From the NCBI RefSeq assembly GCF_001553565.1, contig NZ_CP014228.1, positions 62,001 to 126,000 of the forward strand: 64,000 nt of DNA, in the 5' to 3' direction. A program made the translations under genes and the position numbers. Positions 47,295 to 55,530 of this stretch are shown in pieces. The notes beneath the pieces are model-generated. The model did not search any database and had not been told where the DNA came from. It was given only the letters and a program-made list of their open reading frames with translations. This stretch comes from Actinomyces radicidentis. Its GTDB lineage: Bacteria; Actinomycetota; Actinomycetes; Actinomycetales; Actinomycetaceae. How positions within the stretch are numbered: the stretch's first letter is position 1; each line of letters opens with the position of its first letter.

Positions 47295-48272
47295 CTACTT
47301 GAGCAGGCCCTGCTTCGTGAGCCAGGCCGTGGCGATGGTCGCCGAGTCCTTCTCGTCGACCGTGGACTCCGAGTTGAGCGAGCGGAGCTCGTCCGTCGTC
47401 AGCTTGGCCTGGACCGCGTTGATCGCGTCGACGGCCTTCGAGTCGAGGCCCGCCGCAACGAGCGGGGTCACCTGCTCGGGCAGGACGAGGTTCTTCGGGT
47501 CCTCGAGGACGACGAGGTCGTTCTTCTCGATGGCAGGGTCGGCCGTGTAGATGTCGGCCACCTGCACGGTGCCGTCGGTGAGGGCCTTGACGGTGAGCGG
47601 GCCGCCGGAGTCCTCGACGGGGGTGACGGAGGCGTCGACGCCGTAGACCTCCTTGAGGCCGTCGGGGCCGTAGGGGCGGGTGGCGAACTCGGAGTTCGCG
47701 GCGATGGTGACGGTGCCGCCGAGCTTGGCGAGGTCCGCGATGGAGGACAGGCCCTTCGAGCTCGCCTCGTCCTTGGTCACCGTGTAGGAGTCCTGGTCGG
47801 TGGCCTCGGCGGGGTCGAGGACGGTGAGGCCGTCCGGGAGGGCCTCCTTGAGAGCCGTCTGGATCTCGTCGCCGCTCGTGGCGTCGGAGTCCTTGACGTA
47901 GTACTGGAGGAGGTTGCCGCCGTACTCGGGCATGACGTGGATCTTGCCGGACTCGAGCTCGGGCAGGTACACCTCGCGCTGGCCGATCTGGTACTGGCGG
48001 GTCACCGTGAGTCCCGCGTTCTCGATGACCTGGGCGTAGAGCTCGGCGATGATCTCGTTGGAGTAGTACTGCTGCGAGCCGACGACGATGCTGCCGGGGG
48101 CGGCGGAGCCGGACGCGCCCGAGGTGACGGCGTCGGAGGAGCTGGACAGCGGGTCGGAGTCTCCCCCGCCGCAGGCGGCCAGGGTCGCGGCGGCGGCGAG
48201 GGCGCCGGCGCCTCCGAGGACGGCGCGGCGCGTGAGCGCGCGAGGCTGCCGGTGGTTGCTGGGAGCGGTCAT
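47295..48272 (-). CDS. Glycine betaine/quaternary-amine ABC transporter, substrate-binding lipoprotein
   Basis: A 325-residue OpuAC/ProX-type binding protein. The N-terminus has RR and lipobox LAAC (Cys at about 34), then a Ser-rich linker. The mature domain starts IVVGSQQYYSNEIIAELYAQ and includes the hinge DSGGPLTVKALTDGTVQVAD, typical of choline/betaine binders of the OsmF/OpuC class. It is the last gene of a four-gene operon joined by ATGA overlaps. Whether the ligand is glycine betaine, choline or carnitine is unknown. Confidence 0.9.
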   Translation of the reverse strand: MTAPSNHRQPRALTRRAVLGGAGALAAAATLAACGGGDSDPLSSSSDAVTSGASGSAAPGSIVVGSQQYYSNEIIAELYAQVIENAGLTVTRQYQIGQREVYLPELESGKIHVMPEYGGNLLQYYVKDSDATSGDEIQTALKEALPDGLTVLDPAEATDQDSYTVTKDEASSKGLSSIADLAKLGGTVTIAANSEFATRPYGPDGLKEVYGVDASVTPVEDSGGPLTVKALTDGTVQVADIYTADPAIEKNDLVVLEDPKNLVLPEQVTPLVAAGLDSKAVDAINAVQAKLTTDELRSLNSESTVDEKDSATIATAWLTKQGLLK

Positions 48273-48946
48273 GGGCGTTCCTTCCGGTTGCGCGCGCCGG
48301 CCGGGGTGACGGCGCGCTGGATGAGGATGAAGACGATCTCGGAGACGAGGGCGAGGGCGATGACGAGGACCGCGGAGGCCAGCATCATCGCGTAGTCCTG
48401 AGTCTTGAGCCCGAGGAACATGAGGCGGCCGAGGCCTCCGGCGCCCGTGTAGGCGGCCAGGGTCGCGGTGGCGATGACCTGGAGGCTCGCCGAGCGCAGG
48501 CCCCCGACCAGCAGGGGTGCTCCCAGCGGGACCTCGACCCGGGTGAGGACCTGGGCCTCGCTCATGCCGGAGGAGCGGGCGCCGTCGACGGCGACGCGCG
48601 AGGCGGACTCGATGCCGGTGTAGGCGCCGGTGAGGACGCTCGGCAGGGCGAGGATGACGAAGGCGAGCATCGGGGCGGTCAGCCCGATGCCGAGCGCGAT
48701 CCCGAAGAGGGTGACCAGGCCGAGGGTGGGCAGGGCGCGGGCCGAGCCGGACAGCGCCGCGGCGGCGTCGCGACCGCGGCCGGTGTGCCCGACGAGCCAT
48801 CCGAGCGGGACGCCGATGACGGCGGCGATCGCGACGCCCAGGAGGGAGTAGCCGACGTGCTGGGCGAGGAGGGTGCCGATGCCGAGCGCCCCGGACCAGT
48901 GGGAGCCGTCGGCGACGTAGGCGAGGGCGGCGAGGAGGTAGCTCAT
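48269..48946 (-). CDS. Quaternary-amine ABC transporter permease (second)
   Basis: A 225-residue membrane protein with five or six helices. The EAA loop is GARSSGMSEAQVLTRVEVPLGAP, matching OpuC/OsmY-type permeases. It overlaps both neighbours by ATGA, so stoichiometric coupled translation is likely. Confidence 0.9.
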   Translation of the reverse strand: MSYLLAALAYVADGSHWSGALGIGTLLAQHVGYSLLGVAIAAVIGVPLGWLVGHTGRGRDAAAALSGSARALPTLGLVTLFGIALGIGLTAPMLAFVILALPSVLTGAYTGIESASRVAVDGARSSGMSEAQVLTRVEVPLGAPLLVGGLRSASLQVIATATLAAYTGAGGLGRLMFLGLKTQDYAMMLASAVLVIALALVSEIVFILIQRAVTPAGARNRKERP

Positions 48947-49593
48947 GCGCGGGCCCCCTTCGCACCGGCCGTCCACGGCAGGACGAGGCGTCCGGCGAGC
49001 AGCACCACGAGGTCGAGGAGGAGGGCGAGCGCGGCGGTGACGAGGATGCCGGTGACGATCTCCGCGGTGAGGCCGCGCTGGAAGCCGTCGGTGAAGAGGA
49101 ATCCGAGGCTGCGCACGCCCAGGACCGCGCCCACCGTGGTGAGCGAGATCGTCGAGACCGTGACGACGCGCAGGCCCGCGAGGATCGTCGGGCCGGCCAG
49201 CGGCAGCTCGACGGCGAGGAAGCGGCGGGTGCGACCCATGCCCATGGCGGCGGCGGCGTCGACGACGGCGCGGTCGACGGACTCGAGGGCGTCGACCGTG
49301 GCCGGCACCAGAAGTGCGAGGCCGTAGAGGGTGAGGGCGACGACGACGTTGACCGTGTCCCGGATCCCCGTGCCGAGGATGACGGGGAGGATGACGAAGA
49401 GTGCGAGCGAGGGGATCGCGTAGAGGAGGGAGGAGCCCGACACGAGGACCCCGCGTAGCCACGGGACGCGCTGGGCGAGCCGGGCGATGGGGATCGCCAG
49501 GACCAGGCTCGCGGCGATCGCCGGCAGCGCCTGGGCGAGGTGGGCGCCCAGGTAGGAGGCGATGAGCGGCAGGTTCGCGGCGACCCAGCTCAT
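48943..49593 (-). CDS. Quaternary-amine ABC transporter permease (first)
   Basis: A 216-residue membrane protein; the EAA loop is AAAAMGMGRTRRFLAVELPLAG. It pairs with the other permease as a heterodimer in the membrane. Start ATG overlaps the ATPase stop. Confidence 0.9.
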   Translation of the reverse strand: MSWVAANLPLIASYLGAHLAQALPAIAASLVLAIPIARLAQRVPWLRGVLVSGSSLLYAIPSLALFVILPVILGTGIRDTVNVVVALTLYGLALLVPATVDALESVDRAVVDAAAAMGMGRTRRFLAVELPLAGPTILAGLRVVTVSTISLTTVGAVLGVRSLGFLFTDGFQRGLTAEIVTGILVTAALALLLDLVVLLAGRLVLPWTAGAKGARA

Positions 49594-50531
49594 GCGGACT
49601 CCGCGCCCGCCGGGTGACCGTCGGCCGGGCCGGCGGCGTTCGTGGTGCCGCCGCCCCGGCTGGCGACGGCGTCGGTGGCGTCGGCGACCTCGCGCAGGCG
49701 GCGGGCGCGGGCGGCGTCGTCGAGGCCGAGGAAGCGGATGACGAAGTCGTCGGCGGGGTGCTCGAGGAGCTCGGGGCCGGTGCCGCGCTGGGCGATCTCG
49801 GCTCCCTCGCGCAGCAGGATGATGTCGTCGCCCAGCGCCAGGGCCTCGTCGACGTCGTGGGTGACGAAGAGGACGGTCTTGGCGAGCTCCCCCTGGAGGC
49901 GCCAGAGCTCGTGCTGGAGCTCGCGGCGCACGAGCGGGTCGACGGCCCCGAAGGGCTCGTCCATGAGGAGGACGCCGGGGTCGGCGGCGAGGGCCCTGGC
50001 GACGCCGACGCGCTGCGCCTGGCCGCCAGAGAGCTGGTGCGGGTAGCGGCGGGCGAGGGAGGCGTCGAGGCCGACGAGCTCCATGAGCTCGCGGGCGCGA
50101 TCGTGGGCGTCGGCCCGGGAGGCCCCGGACAGGCGCGGGACGAGGGCGATGTTGTCGATGACGCGGCGGTGCGGGAGCAGGCCGCCGTTCTGCATGACGT
50201 AGCCGATGGAGCGGCGCAGGGCGACGGCGTCGCCCCGGGTGACGTCCTCGCCGTCGATGAGGACGCGCCCTGAGGTCGGCTCGACCATGCGGTTGACCAT
50301 GCGCAGGAGCGTGGTCTTGCCGCAGCCGGAGGAGCCGAGGAGGACGGTGATGGCGCCGGGGCGGAGCTCGGCGCTGAACGCCTCGACGGCGGGGCGGGCG
50401 CCGGGCGCGCCGCCCGGGTACCGCTTGGTGACGGCGTCGAAGACGATGGTGCTCGCGGACGGGCCCGTGGGCGCGGCGTCCTGAGCGCTGGTGGTGGTGC
50501 CGTCGGTCGGTCCGACTCGGGTCGAGGTCAC
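49590..50531 (-). CDS. Quaternary-amine ABC transporter ATP-binding protein
   Basis: A 313-residue ATPase with Walker A GSSGCGKTTLL, Q loop VMQNGGLLPH, signature LSGGQAQRVGVARAL, Walker B VLLMDEPFGAVDP and H loop FVTHDVDEAL. There is no CBS domain at the C-terminus, which instead ends in a disordered Gly/Ala tail, so the ionic-strength sensor of OpuA is absent. GTG start with an AGGGGG site. It is the first gene of the operon and is divergent from padR with an 89-base spacer. Confidence 0.93.
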   Translation of the reverse strand: MTSTRVGPTDGTTTSAQDAAPTGPSASTIVFDAVTKRYPGGAPGARPAVEAFSAELRPGAITVLLGSSGCGKTTLLRMVNRMVEPTSGRVLIDGEDVTRGDAVALRRSIGYVMQNGGLLPHRRVIDNIALVPRLSGASRADAHDRARELMELVGLDASLARRYPHQLSGGQAQRVGVARALAADPGVLLMDEPFGAVDPLVRRELQHELWRLQGELAKTVLFVTHDVDEALALGDDIILLREGAEIAQRGTGPELLEHPADDFVIRFLGLDDAARARRLREVADATDAVASRGGGTTNAAGPADGHPAGAESA

Positions 50532-50583
50532 TCGTCCCCCTTCCGCGCTCGCCCTGGCAGCGAGGCGCTTCCACCGTAGCAGC

Positions 50584-50614
50584 GTTTCCGAGTTAGTGCG
50601 ACTCGATGTATTGT
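50584..50614 (+). promoter_or_regulatory. padR promoter with candidate operator
   Basis: A TTCCGA -35-like element, 17-base spacer and TATTGT -10 at 50609-50614 lie six bases before the padR GTG, so the message would be leaderless. CGAGT-N7-ACTCG (50589-50605) is a perfect inverted repeat that fills the spacer and could be the PadR operator, also in reach of the divergent ABC operon. Confidence 0.45.
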
Positions 50615-50620
50615 GCTGGC

Positions 50621-51199
50621 GTGCTCGACCTCAAGATCCTCGGATTCCTCGACGACGGCCCCCTCCACGGCTACGAGCTGCGCCGCCGCATCAACGAGCT
50701 CGGCGGCCCCGGCTCCCACCTCTCCGAGGGCGCCCTCTACCCCGCCCTCGCGCGTCTCGAGAAGGCCGGGATGCTCACCCGCACCGAGGCGCCCGGCGCG
50801 CGGGGACGCGCCCGGAAGGTCCTCACCATCACCACCGCCGGCCGCGAGCGCCTCCACGAGCTCCTCCGCGAACCGAGCGAGTCGGCGATCGCCTCCATGC
50901 CGAGCTTCCTCGAGCACCTCGCCTTCCTCTCCCACCTGCCCGACGCCGCCGCGAGGCGCGCGGTCCTCGAACGCCGCCTGGACGTCCTCACCGGCGAACC
51001 GCCCGCCTTCTTCTACGACGACGGGCGCCCCCGCCGCGCCTCCCAGGAGGAGGATCCCTACCGGCTCGGCATGATCCGCGTGGCAGGGGCCTCGCGACGG
51101 GCCGAGATCATCTGGCTGCGCGAGATGCTCGCCGCCCCCGCCGAGGCGGTCCGCCCGGCCGCGCCCGGCGGCGCGACCACCACCCCCGAGGAGAGCTGA
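50621..51199 (+). CDS. PadR-family transcriptional regulator
   Basis: A 192-residue repressor with an N-terminal winged HTH: LKILGFLDDGPLHGYELRRR, SEGALYPALARLEKAGML and the wing region (to about 85), then a C-terminal helical dimerisation domain (about 90-190) with SFLEHLAFLSHLPD. An ATG is also in frame five codons upstream, but it would overlap the -10. The stop is one base before the oxidoreductase ATG, so the two are coupled. Confidence 0.9.
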   Translation: MLDLKILGFLDDGPLHGYELRRRINELGGPGSHLSEGALYPALARLEKAGMLTRTEAPGARGRARKVLTITTAGRERLHELLREPSESAIASMPSFLEHLAFLSHLPDAAARRAVLERRLDVLTGEPPAFFYDDGRPRRASQEEDPYRLGMIRVAGASRRAEIIWLREMLAAPAEAVRPAAPGGATTTPEES

Positions 51200-51200
51200 G

Positions 51201-52139
51201 ATGAGCACGAGCACCACCCCGAGCACCATGCGCGCCGCCGTCCTCACGGCGCCCGGCATCGAGAACCTCACGGTCACCGACGTCCCCGTCCCCGCCCCGC
51301 GGCCGGGCTGGGTGCGGATCAAGGTCATGGCCTTCGGCCTCGACCGCTCCGAGTACCACTCGGTCACCGGCCAGGCCGGCGGCATGTCCTACGCGCGCGT
51401 CCTCGGCATCGAGGCCAGCGGAGTCGTCGACCTCAACCCCGACGGCGTCCTCGCCCCGGGCACGCAGGTCGCCACGATGATGGGCGGGATGGGGCGCGCC
51501 TTCGACGGCGGCTACGCGCAGTACGTCGTCGTGCCCCGCGCGCAGGTCCTCCCCTTCTCCTCCGACCTGGACTGGGCGACGATCGGCTCGGTCCCCGAGA
51601 CCCTCCAGACCGCCCACGGCTCCCTCACGACGGGCCTGGACCTGCCCGCCGGCGGGACGCTCCTCGTGCGCGGCGGGACGTCCGCGCTCGGTCTGGCGGC
51701 CGGCGCGCTGGCGCGCGACCGCGGATGCCGGGTGCTGGCCACCTCTCGTCACGAGGCGGGCCTGGCGGCCCTCGCCGAACGGGGCCTCGAGCCGGTCCTC
51801 GACGACGGCGACGTGGCCGGGCGGGTGCGCGAGCTCGTGCCGGGCGGCGTCGACGGCGTCCTCGAGCTCGTCGGCGTGCCGACCCTGCGCGACTCCCTGC
51901 TCGCCACCAGGGTGCACGGGACCGTGTGCTTCGCCGGGATGCTCTCCGACTCGTGGACGATCCCGACGTTCTACCCGATGGACTGGCTGCCCAACGGCGT
52001 GCGCCTCACCGCCTGCTCGGGTGAGTCGAGCGACCTGCCGGCCGCGGAGCTCCAGCGGGTGCTGGACCGAATCGCCTCCGGTGCGCTCAACCTCCTGCCG
52101 GTGCGCTCCTACCCGCTGGAGGAGATCGTGGCCGCTCAG
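51201..52139 (+). pseudogene. Zinc-type alcohol dehydrogenase-like oxidoreductase, 5' part, split by IS110
   Basis: An MDR-superfamily NADPH-dependent oxidoreductase (quinone-oxidoreductase branch): MRAAVLTAPGIENLTV N-terminus, GIEASGVVDLNP, nucleotide-binding LLVRGGTSALGLAAG, and no zinc-ligand pattern. The reading frame is intact to CAG (Gln) at 52137 in EEIVAAQ, where the IS110 element begins; translation then runs into IS sequence and stops at 52280. The missing C-terminus is found beyond the IS at 53676-53732. Loss of the last 18 residues may or may not abolish activity. The padR operon context suggests a stress or xenobiotic response. Confidence 0.9.
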
Positions 52140-52269
52140 ACGCTATGGGGGTGCGCGAGGCCGTCGTGGTCTTGTGGGCCAGGGCCTCGCGTATGCAACC
52201 TTCGTGGATCACCACCGAGGCGGTCGTTAGGGGACCGCTGCGGGGTGCCGACATGCATAGGAGACCCTG

Positions 52270-53376
52270 GTGATTACTGAGCGTACAAGCCTGGGGCTGG
52301 ACGTTCACGCCCGCAGCGTGAGTGCCGCCGCCATCGATACCCTCACCGGCGAGGTGATCCAACGCCGCCTGGACGGCGAGTACAGCCACACCATCGACCT
52401 GGCCTCACGCCTGGCCGCCGAGCACGGACCACTGCTGATCACCTACGAGGCAGGCCCCACCGGCTTCGGACTGGCCCGCGAGCTGACCGCCGCGGGCCAC
52501 CGGGTGCAGGTCGCCGCACCCTCGAAGCTGGCCCGCCCCGCCGGACAGCGGGTCAAGACCGACCGCACCGACGCGATGTTCCTGGCCGAGTGCGCCCTGA
52601 ACGGCACGATCACGCCCGTGCGCATCCCTACCCTGGCCCAGGAGGGCGCCCGCGACCTGGTGCGATCCCGCGACGACGCCCGCACCGACCTCATGGCCGC
52701 CCGCCACCGCCTGTCCAAGATGCTGCTGCGCCGCGGATGGGTCTACCCCGGCAAGACCACCTGGGGACCCGCCCACGACGCTTGGCTGCGCGCACTGCGC
52801 CGCGAGGACGTCCCCGCCCTGGGCGCCGGCGCCACCGCGGCCTTCGACGACGCCTACGACACCGTCACCCACACCCTGGCACGACGCGACCGCCTCGATA
52901 CCGCCATCGCCGCCCTGGCCGCCGACAGTGAGTTCACCCCCGTCACCGCCCGCCTGTCCTGCCTGAGAGGCATCTCCACACTGACCGGCTTCGCCCTCGC
53001 CGTCGAGATCGGCGACTGGCACCGCTTCACCGGCGCGACCATCGCCTCCTACCTCGGACTGGTCCCCTGCGAGCACTCCTCGGGCCAGACCCGCACCCAG
53101 GGCGGCATCACCAAGACCGGCAACACCCACGCCCGACGTCTCCTGACCGAAGCCGCCTGGCAGCACAAGAGCCCCTACCGCCCCGGCCCCGCCCTGCGAG
53201 CCGCATGGGCCAAGGTCCCCGGGGACGTCGCCACCCGGGCCGACACCGGCAACAGGCGCCTGAACAGGCGCTGGCAGACCCTGGCCAGCCACCACAAACG
53301 TCACACGATCGCCAACACCGCCATCGCCCGGGAGCTCGCAGGCTGGTGCTGGTCCCTGGCCGTCATGGACCACTAG
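52270..53376 (+). CDS. IS110-family transposase (DEDD recombinase)
   Basis: A 368-residue enzyme with an N-terminal RuvC-like DEDD domain: Asp11 in LGLDVHARS, Glu in TYEAGPTGFG, and KTDRTDAMFLAE with paired Asp. The C-terminal Transposase_20 domain contains GISTLTGFALAVEIGDW, FTGATIASYLGLVP and TGNTHARRLLTEAAW with the conserved Ser/Thr region. It is full length, so the element may still be mobile. GGAG precedes the GTG start. IS110 enzymes use a bridge RNA made from a noncoding end to choose donor and target. Confidence 0.95.
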   Translation: MITERTSLGLDVHARSVSAAAIDTLTGEVIQRRLDGEYSHTIDLASRLAAEHGPLLITYEAGPTGFGLARELTAAGHRVQVAAPSKLARPAGQRVKTDRTDAMFLAECALNGTITPVRIPTLAQEGARDLVRSRDDARTDLMAARHRLSKMLLRRGWVYPGKTTWGPAHDAWLRALRREDVPALGAGATAAFDDAYDTVTHTLARRDRLDTAIAALAADSEFTPVTARLSCLRGISTLTGFALAVEIGDWHRFTGATIASYLGLVPCEHSSGQTRTQGGITKTGNTHARRLLTEAAWQHKSPYRPGPALRAAWAKVPGDVATRADTGNRRLNRRWQTLASHHKRHTIANTAIARELAGWCWSLAVMDH

Positions 53377-53675
53377 AACGCCCACAGACCGCGCTGACCG
53401 GCACCACCAGGGCCCAGAGGGGAAGCAGCGTGAGGAGGACACCGGCGATTCGACTGTGAGCACCCCCAAGGGCACGCTCGACCTCAGACAAGCCAGCTCC
53501 TCCCACCGAAACCAGCGTCATGCGGCACACAGACCCGCGCATATCAGACTGACCACGCGTCGACACCAGACACGCCACCCCCACCCCACCGGCCAACGCC
53601 GAAGAGGGGGCACCCACCGGCCAGTGGATGCCCCCTCTTCACCCTGCCACTTGACAGGAAACCCCTACATATCAG
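53377..53675 (+). ncRNA. Right noncoding end of IS110 element, candidate bridge RNA
   Basis: A 299-base region without a gene between transposase stop and element end. A stem with 12-bp arms (53601-53612 and 53629-53640) and a shorter inner CCAC/GTGG stem is present near the end. By analogy with IS1111-type elements the bridge RNA could be here; in IS110-type elements it would be in the left end. No guide loops were matched to the target. Confidence 0.4.
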
Positions 53676-53732
53676 TCGGACATGGCCCGCGGCGGCCCGC
53701 CCGCCAAGCTCGTCGGCCTGCCCTGGGCCTGA
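53676..53732 (+). pseudogene. Oxidoreductase, 3' remnant beyond the IS
   Basis: Reads SDMARGGPPAKLVGLPWA then TGA, in frame with the 5' part once the IS is removed. The GGPPAKLV segment is the usual C-terminal strand of this oxidoreductase family. Confidence 0.85.
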
Positions 53733-53785
53733 GGCGCCCGGTTCATCGGACCCACGGCGCGCGGTGAGGCGCCCCGGCTCCGTCG

Positions 53786-54754
53786 TCAGGTCTTGACGCG
53801 GCAGTAGCCCTCGATGAGGCGGTCGTTCTCGAGGATCATGGCCGGGGCGTCCGTGCTGGCCGGGTCGGCGTCGTACTTGCGCATGAGGTAGTCGCTCACC
53901 TGCTGGCGGCGGGAGAAGACGGTGGCCTGGTAGGGCTCCTGGAAGGCGAGCTTCTCGACGAGGAGGAGCGTGCCGTCGGTGCGCTCGATGAGGACGCCGG
54001 TGTGCCCGATGAAGAGCTCGGGCTTCTCCAGCTCGGTGTACATGACGACCGAGATGAGGCTGAGCGGGCCGGCGGTGAAGGAGACACCGCGGGAGCGCCA
54101 GGCCTTCTGGAGGGTGGCGAGCTGGGTCGCGACCTTCTTCGTGCGGGTGGTGAGGACGGCGGTCCACACGGAGTCGAAGCGGACGCGGTCGCGGGCGCTG
54201 GGGACGGCCGCCTTGTCGACCTTGATGGCGTCGTGATCCATGAAGAGGTCGTCGTACAGGGGCGCCTTGGGCGAGGCGGTCCCGGCGACCTTGATGATGG
54301 AGCTCGCGAGCGTGTAGGCGGTGAGGCGGCAGTTGTAGCCGGGGAAGTCGGGGTGCTTCGCGGTCCAGTCGTCCTGCATGGCGTAGGCGTCGTACCGGGC
54401 GGGCTGCTTGGCGAGCGAGCGGAAGCCGGTGGCGAGGCCCGTGGTGCCGACGGCGGCGTAGACCTGCTCGGCGTGGTTCATGGTGACGGTGACGCGCTCG
54501 GCCGGGACGCCGGCGGCGACGAGCTGGCGGCGCACGGCGTCGCGGGAGGCGGCCGAGGCGAGGTTGGTGAAGGTCCCGACGGTGAGGCCGTCGGTCGGCA
54601 CCGTGCGGTGGGCGGCCTGTGGCAGCGACGAGCCCTTGGTCGAGGTGCGGGCCGCGGCGAGGTCGGCGCGGGCCTGGGCGGCGGAGGTGCCGAGGGCGGC
54701 GGCACCGCCGGCGACGGCGGTGAGGGAGAGCAGGGCGCGGCGGGAGATGTCCAC
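53786..54754 (-). CDS. DUF4300-like exported protein
   Basis: A 322-residue protein with a twin-arginine-like signal (ISRRALLSLTAVAGG to about residue 30). The mature part has VTVTMNHAEQVYAAVG, YNCRLTAYTL, DDLFMDHDAI and FIGHTGVLIERTDG, an order reminiscent of DUF4300 lipoproteins of Firmicutes. Role unknown; the conserved Cys and His suggest a papain-like or transglutaminase-type fold, which is inference. The GTG start is preferred; the frame continues upstream. It lies next to the IS. Confidence 0.7.
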   Translation of the reverse strand: MDISRRALLSLTAVAGGAAALGTSAAQARADLAAARTSTKGSSLPQAAHRTVPTDGLTVGTFTNLASAASRDAVRRQLVAAGVPAERVTVTMNHAEQVYAAVGTTGLATGFRSLAKQPARYDAYAMQDDWTAKHPDFPGYNCRLTAYTLASSIIKVAGTASPKAPLYDDLFMDHDAIKVDKAAVPSARDRVRFDSVWTAVLTTRTKKVATQLATLQKAWRSRGVSFTAGPLSLISVVMYTELEKPELFIGHTGVLIERTDGTLLLVEKLAFQEPYQATVFSRRQQVSDYLMRKYDADPASTDAPAMILENDRLIEGYCRVKT

Positions 54755-55101
54755 AGTGGTTCCGTTCGAGGTCGGTGAAGAGCTGCGAGCAACGTACGGT
54801 CGCGCCCGGCCGTCGGCGTCGGCCCGCGGGGCGAACCTCGCCGCCCCCGCCCTCCTCCCCCGGACGGAGGGAGCGCCCGTCCCCGAGAGGAGGGCGCCGG
54901 CCCACAGGCGGTTGCCGTTCGTCGCCATGTCCCGCATGGAGACGTGGACGGTCGCCCCGGCCCACAAGGTCGAGGAAGAGCATCGAGGTGTTCACGCGGG
55001 ACGATCGTCGATGTCCTCCCCGAGCGCGGCGGCGCTCATGGGATTGCGCGCTGTGGCCTTTCCCTCGCTGCGGCCCGACGTCGTCGGCCGTGCTCACCGG
55101 C
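54755..55101. other. Gap of about 350 bp, no gene seen
   Basis: GC-rich sequence between the DUF4300-like and DUF1304 genes. It should hold the promoter of the former; no clear hexamers, RNA or repeats were found. Confidence 0.4.
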
Positions 55102-55527
55102 TCAGCCGACCAGGTAGGAGGCGAGCAGGCAGATGAGAGCGAGCGCGGGCAGGGCGCCCTGCTTGGCGGCCGCGGCCCGGTGCTCGGCGGACTTGGCCGC
55201 GAGCGCGATCGCGGCGCCGAGCATGGACGCGCAGCCGAAGACGACGAGGGCGAAGCCGGCCCAGACGAGGCCACCGCCGGCGGTCCAGGCCAGGACGGTG
55301 CCGAGGACGACCTCGACGGCGAGGAAGAGGTTGTAGAAGCCCTGGTTGTAAGCGTAGAAGGCGTGCGGCCGGGCCTCCTCCGCCGTCCCGCCGAAGGTCT
55401 TGCGGGCGAGCGGCCCTTCCCAGGCGAAGGACTCCATCCAGAAGATGATGACGTGGAGGGCGCCGGCGAGGAGCGCGGCTGCCAGGCCGCAGGCGGCGAG
55501 GACGACGGCGGGGGTGACGGTGAGCAC
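55102..55527 (-). CDS. DUF1304 membrane protein
   Basis: A 141-residue protein with four transmembrane helices; the HVIIFWMESFAWE after helix 1, the ARKTFGG loop and YNQGFYNLFLA in helix 2 are DUF1304 signatures. GTG start, three bases after the SGNH-hydrolase stop, so the two are cotranscribed. Function unknown. Confidence 0.9.
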   Translation of the reverse strand: MLTVTPAVVLAACGLAAALLAGALHVIIFWMESFAWEGPLARKTFGGTAEEARPHAFYAYNQGFYNLFLAVEVVLGTVLAWTAGGGLVWAGFALVVFGCASMLGAAIALAAKSAEHRAAAAKQGALPALALICLLASYLVG

Positions 55528-55530
55528 GGG

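Larger units (their letters stand above)
52136..53675 (+). mobile_element. IS110-family insertion sequence (about 1.54 kb)
   Basis: TCAG occurs at 52136-52139 and 53672-53675. Removing 1536 bp between these copies joins the two halves of the oxidoreductase in frame. The element holds one transposase, a 130-base left noncoding end with an inverted repeat (52154-52162 and 52183-52191), and a 299-base right noncoding end with a long hairpin. There are no long terminal inverted repeats, as usual in IS110. Exact boundaries within TCAG are not resolved. Confidence 0.9.

Noticed and set aside
52270-53376. Serine or DDE transposase
   Set aside because: The D-E-D-D order, Transposase_20 region and lack of terminal inverted repeats identify IS110.
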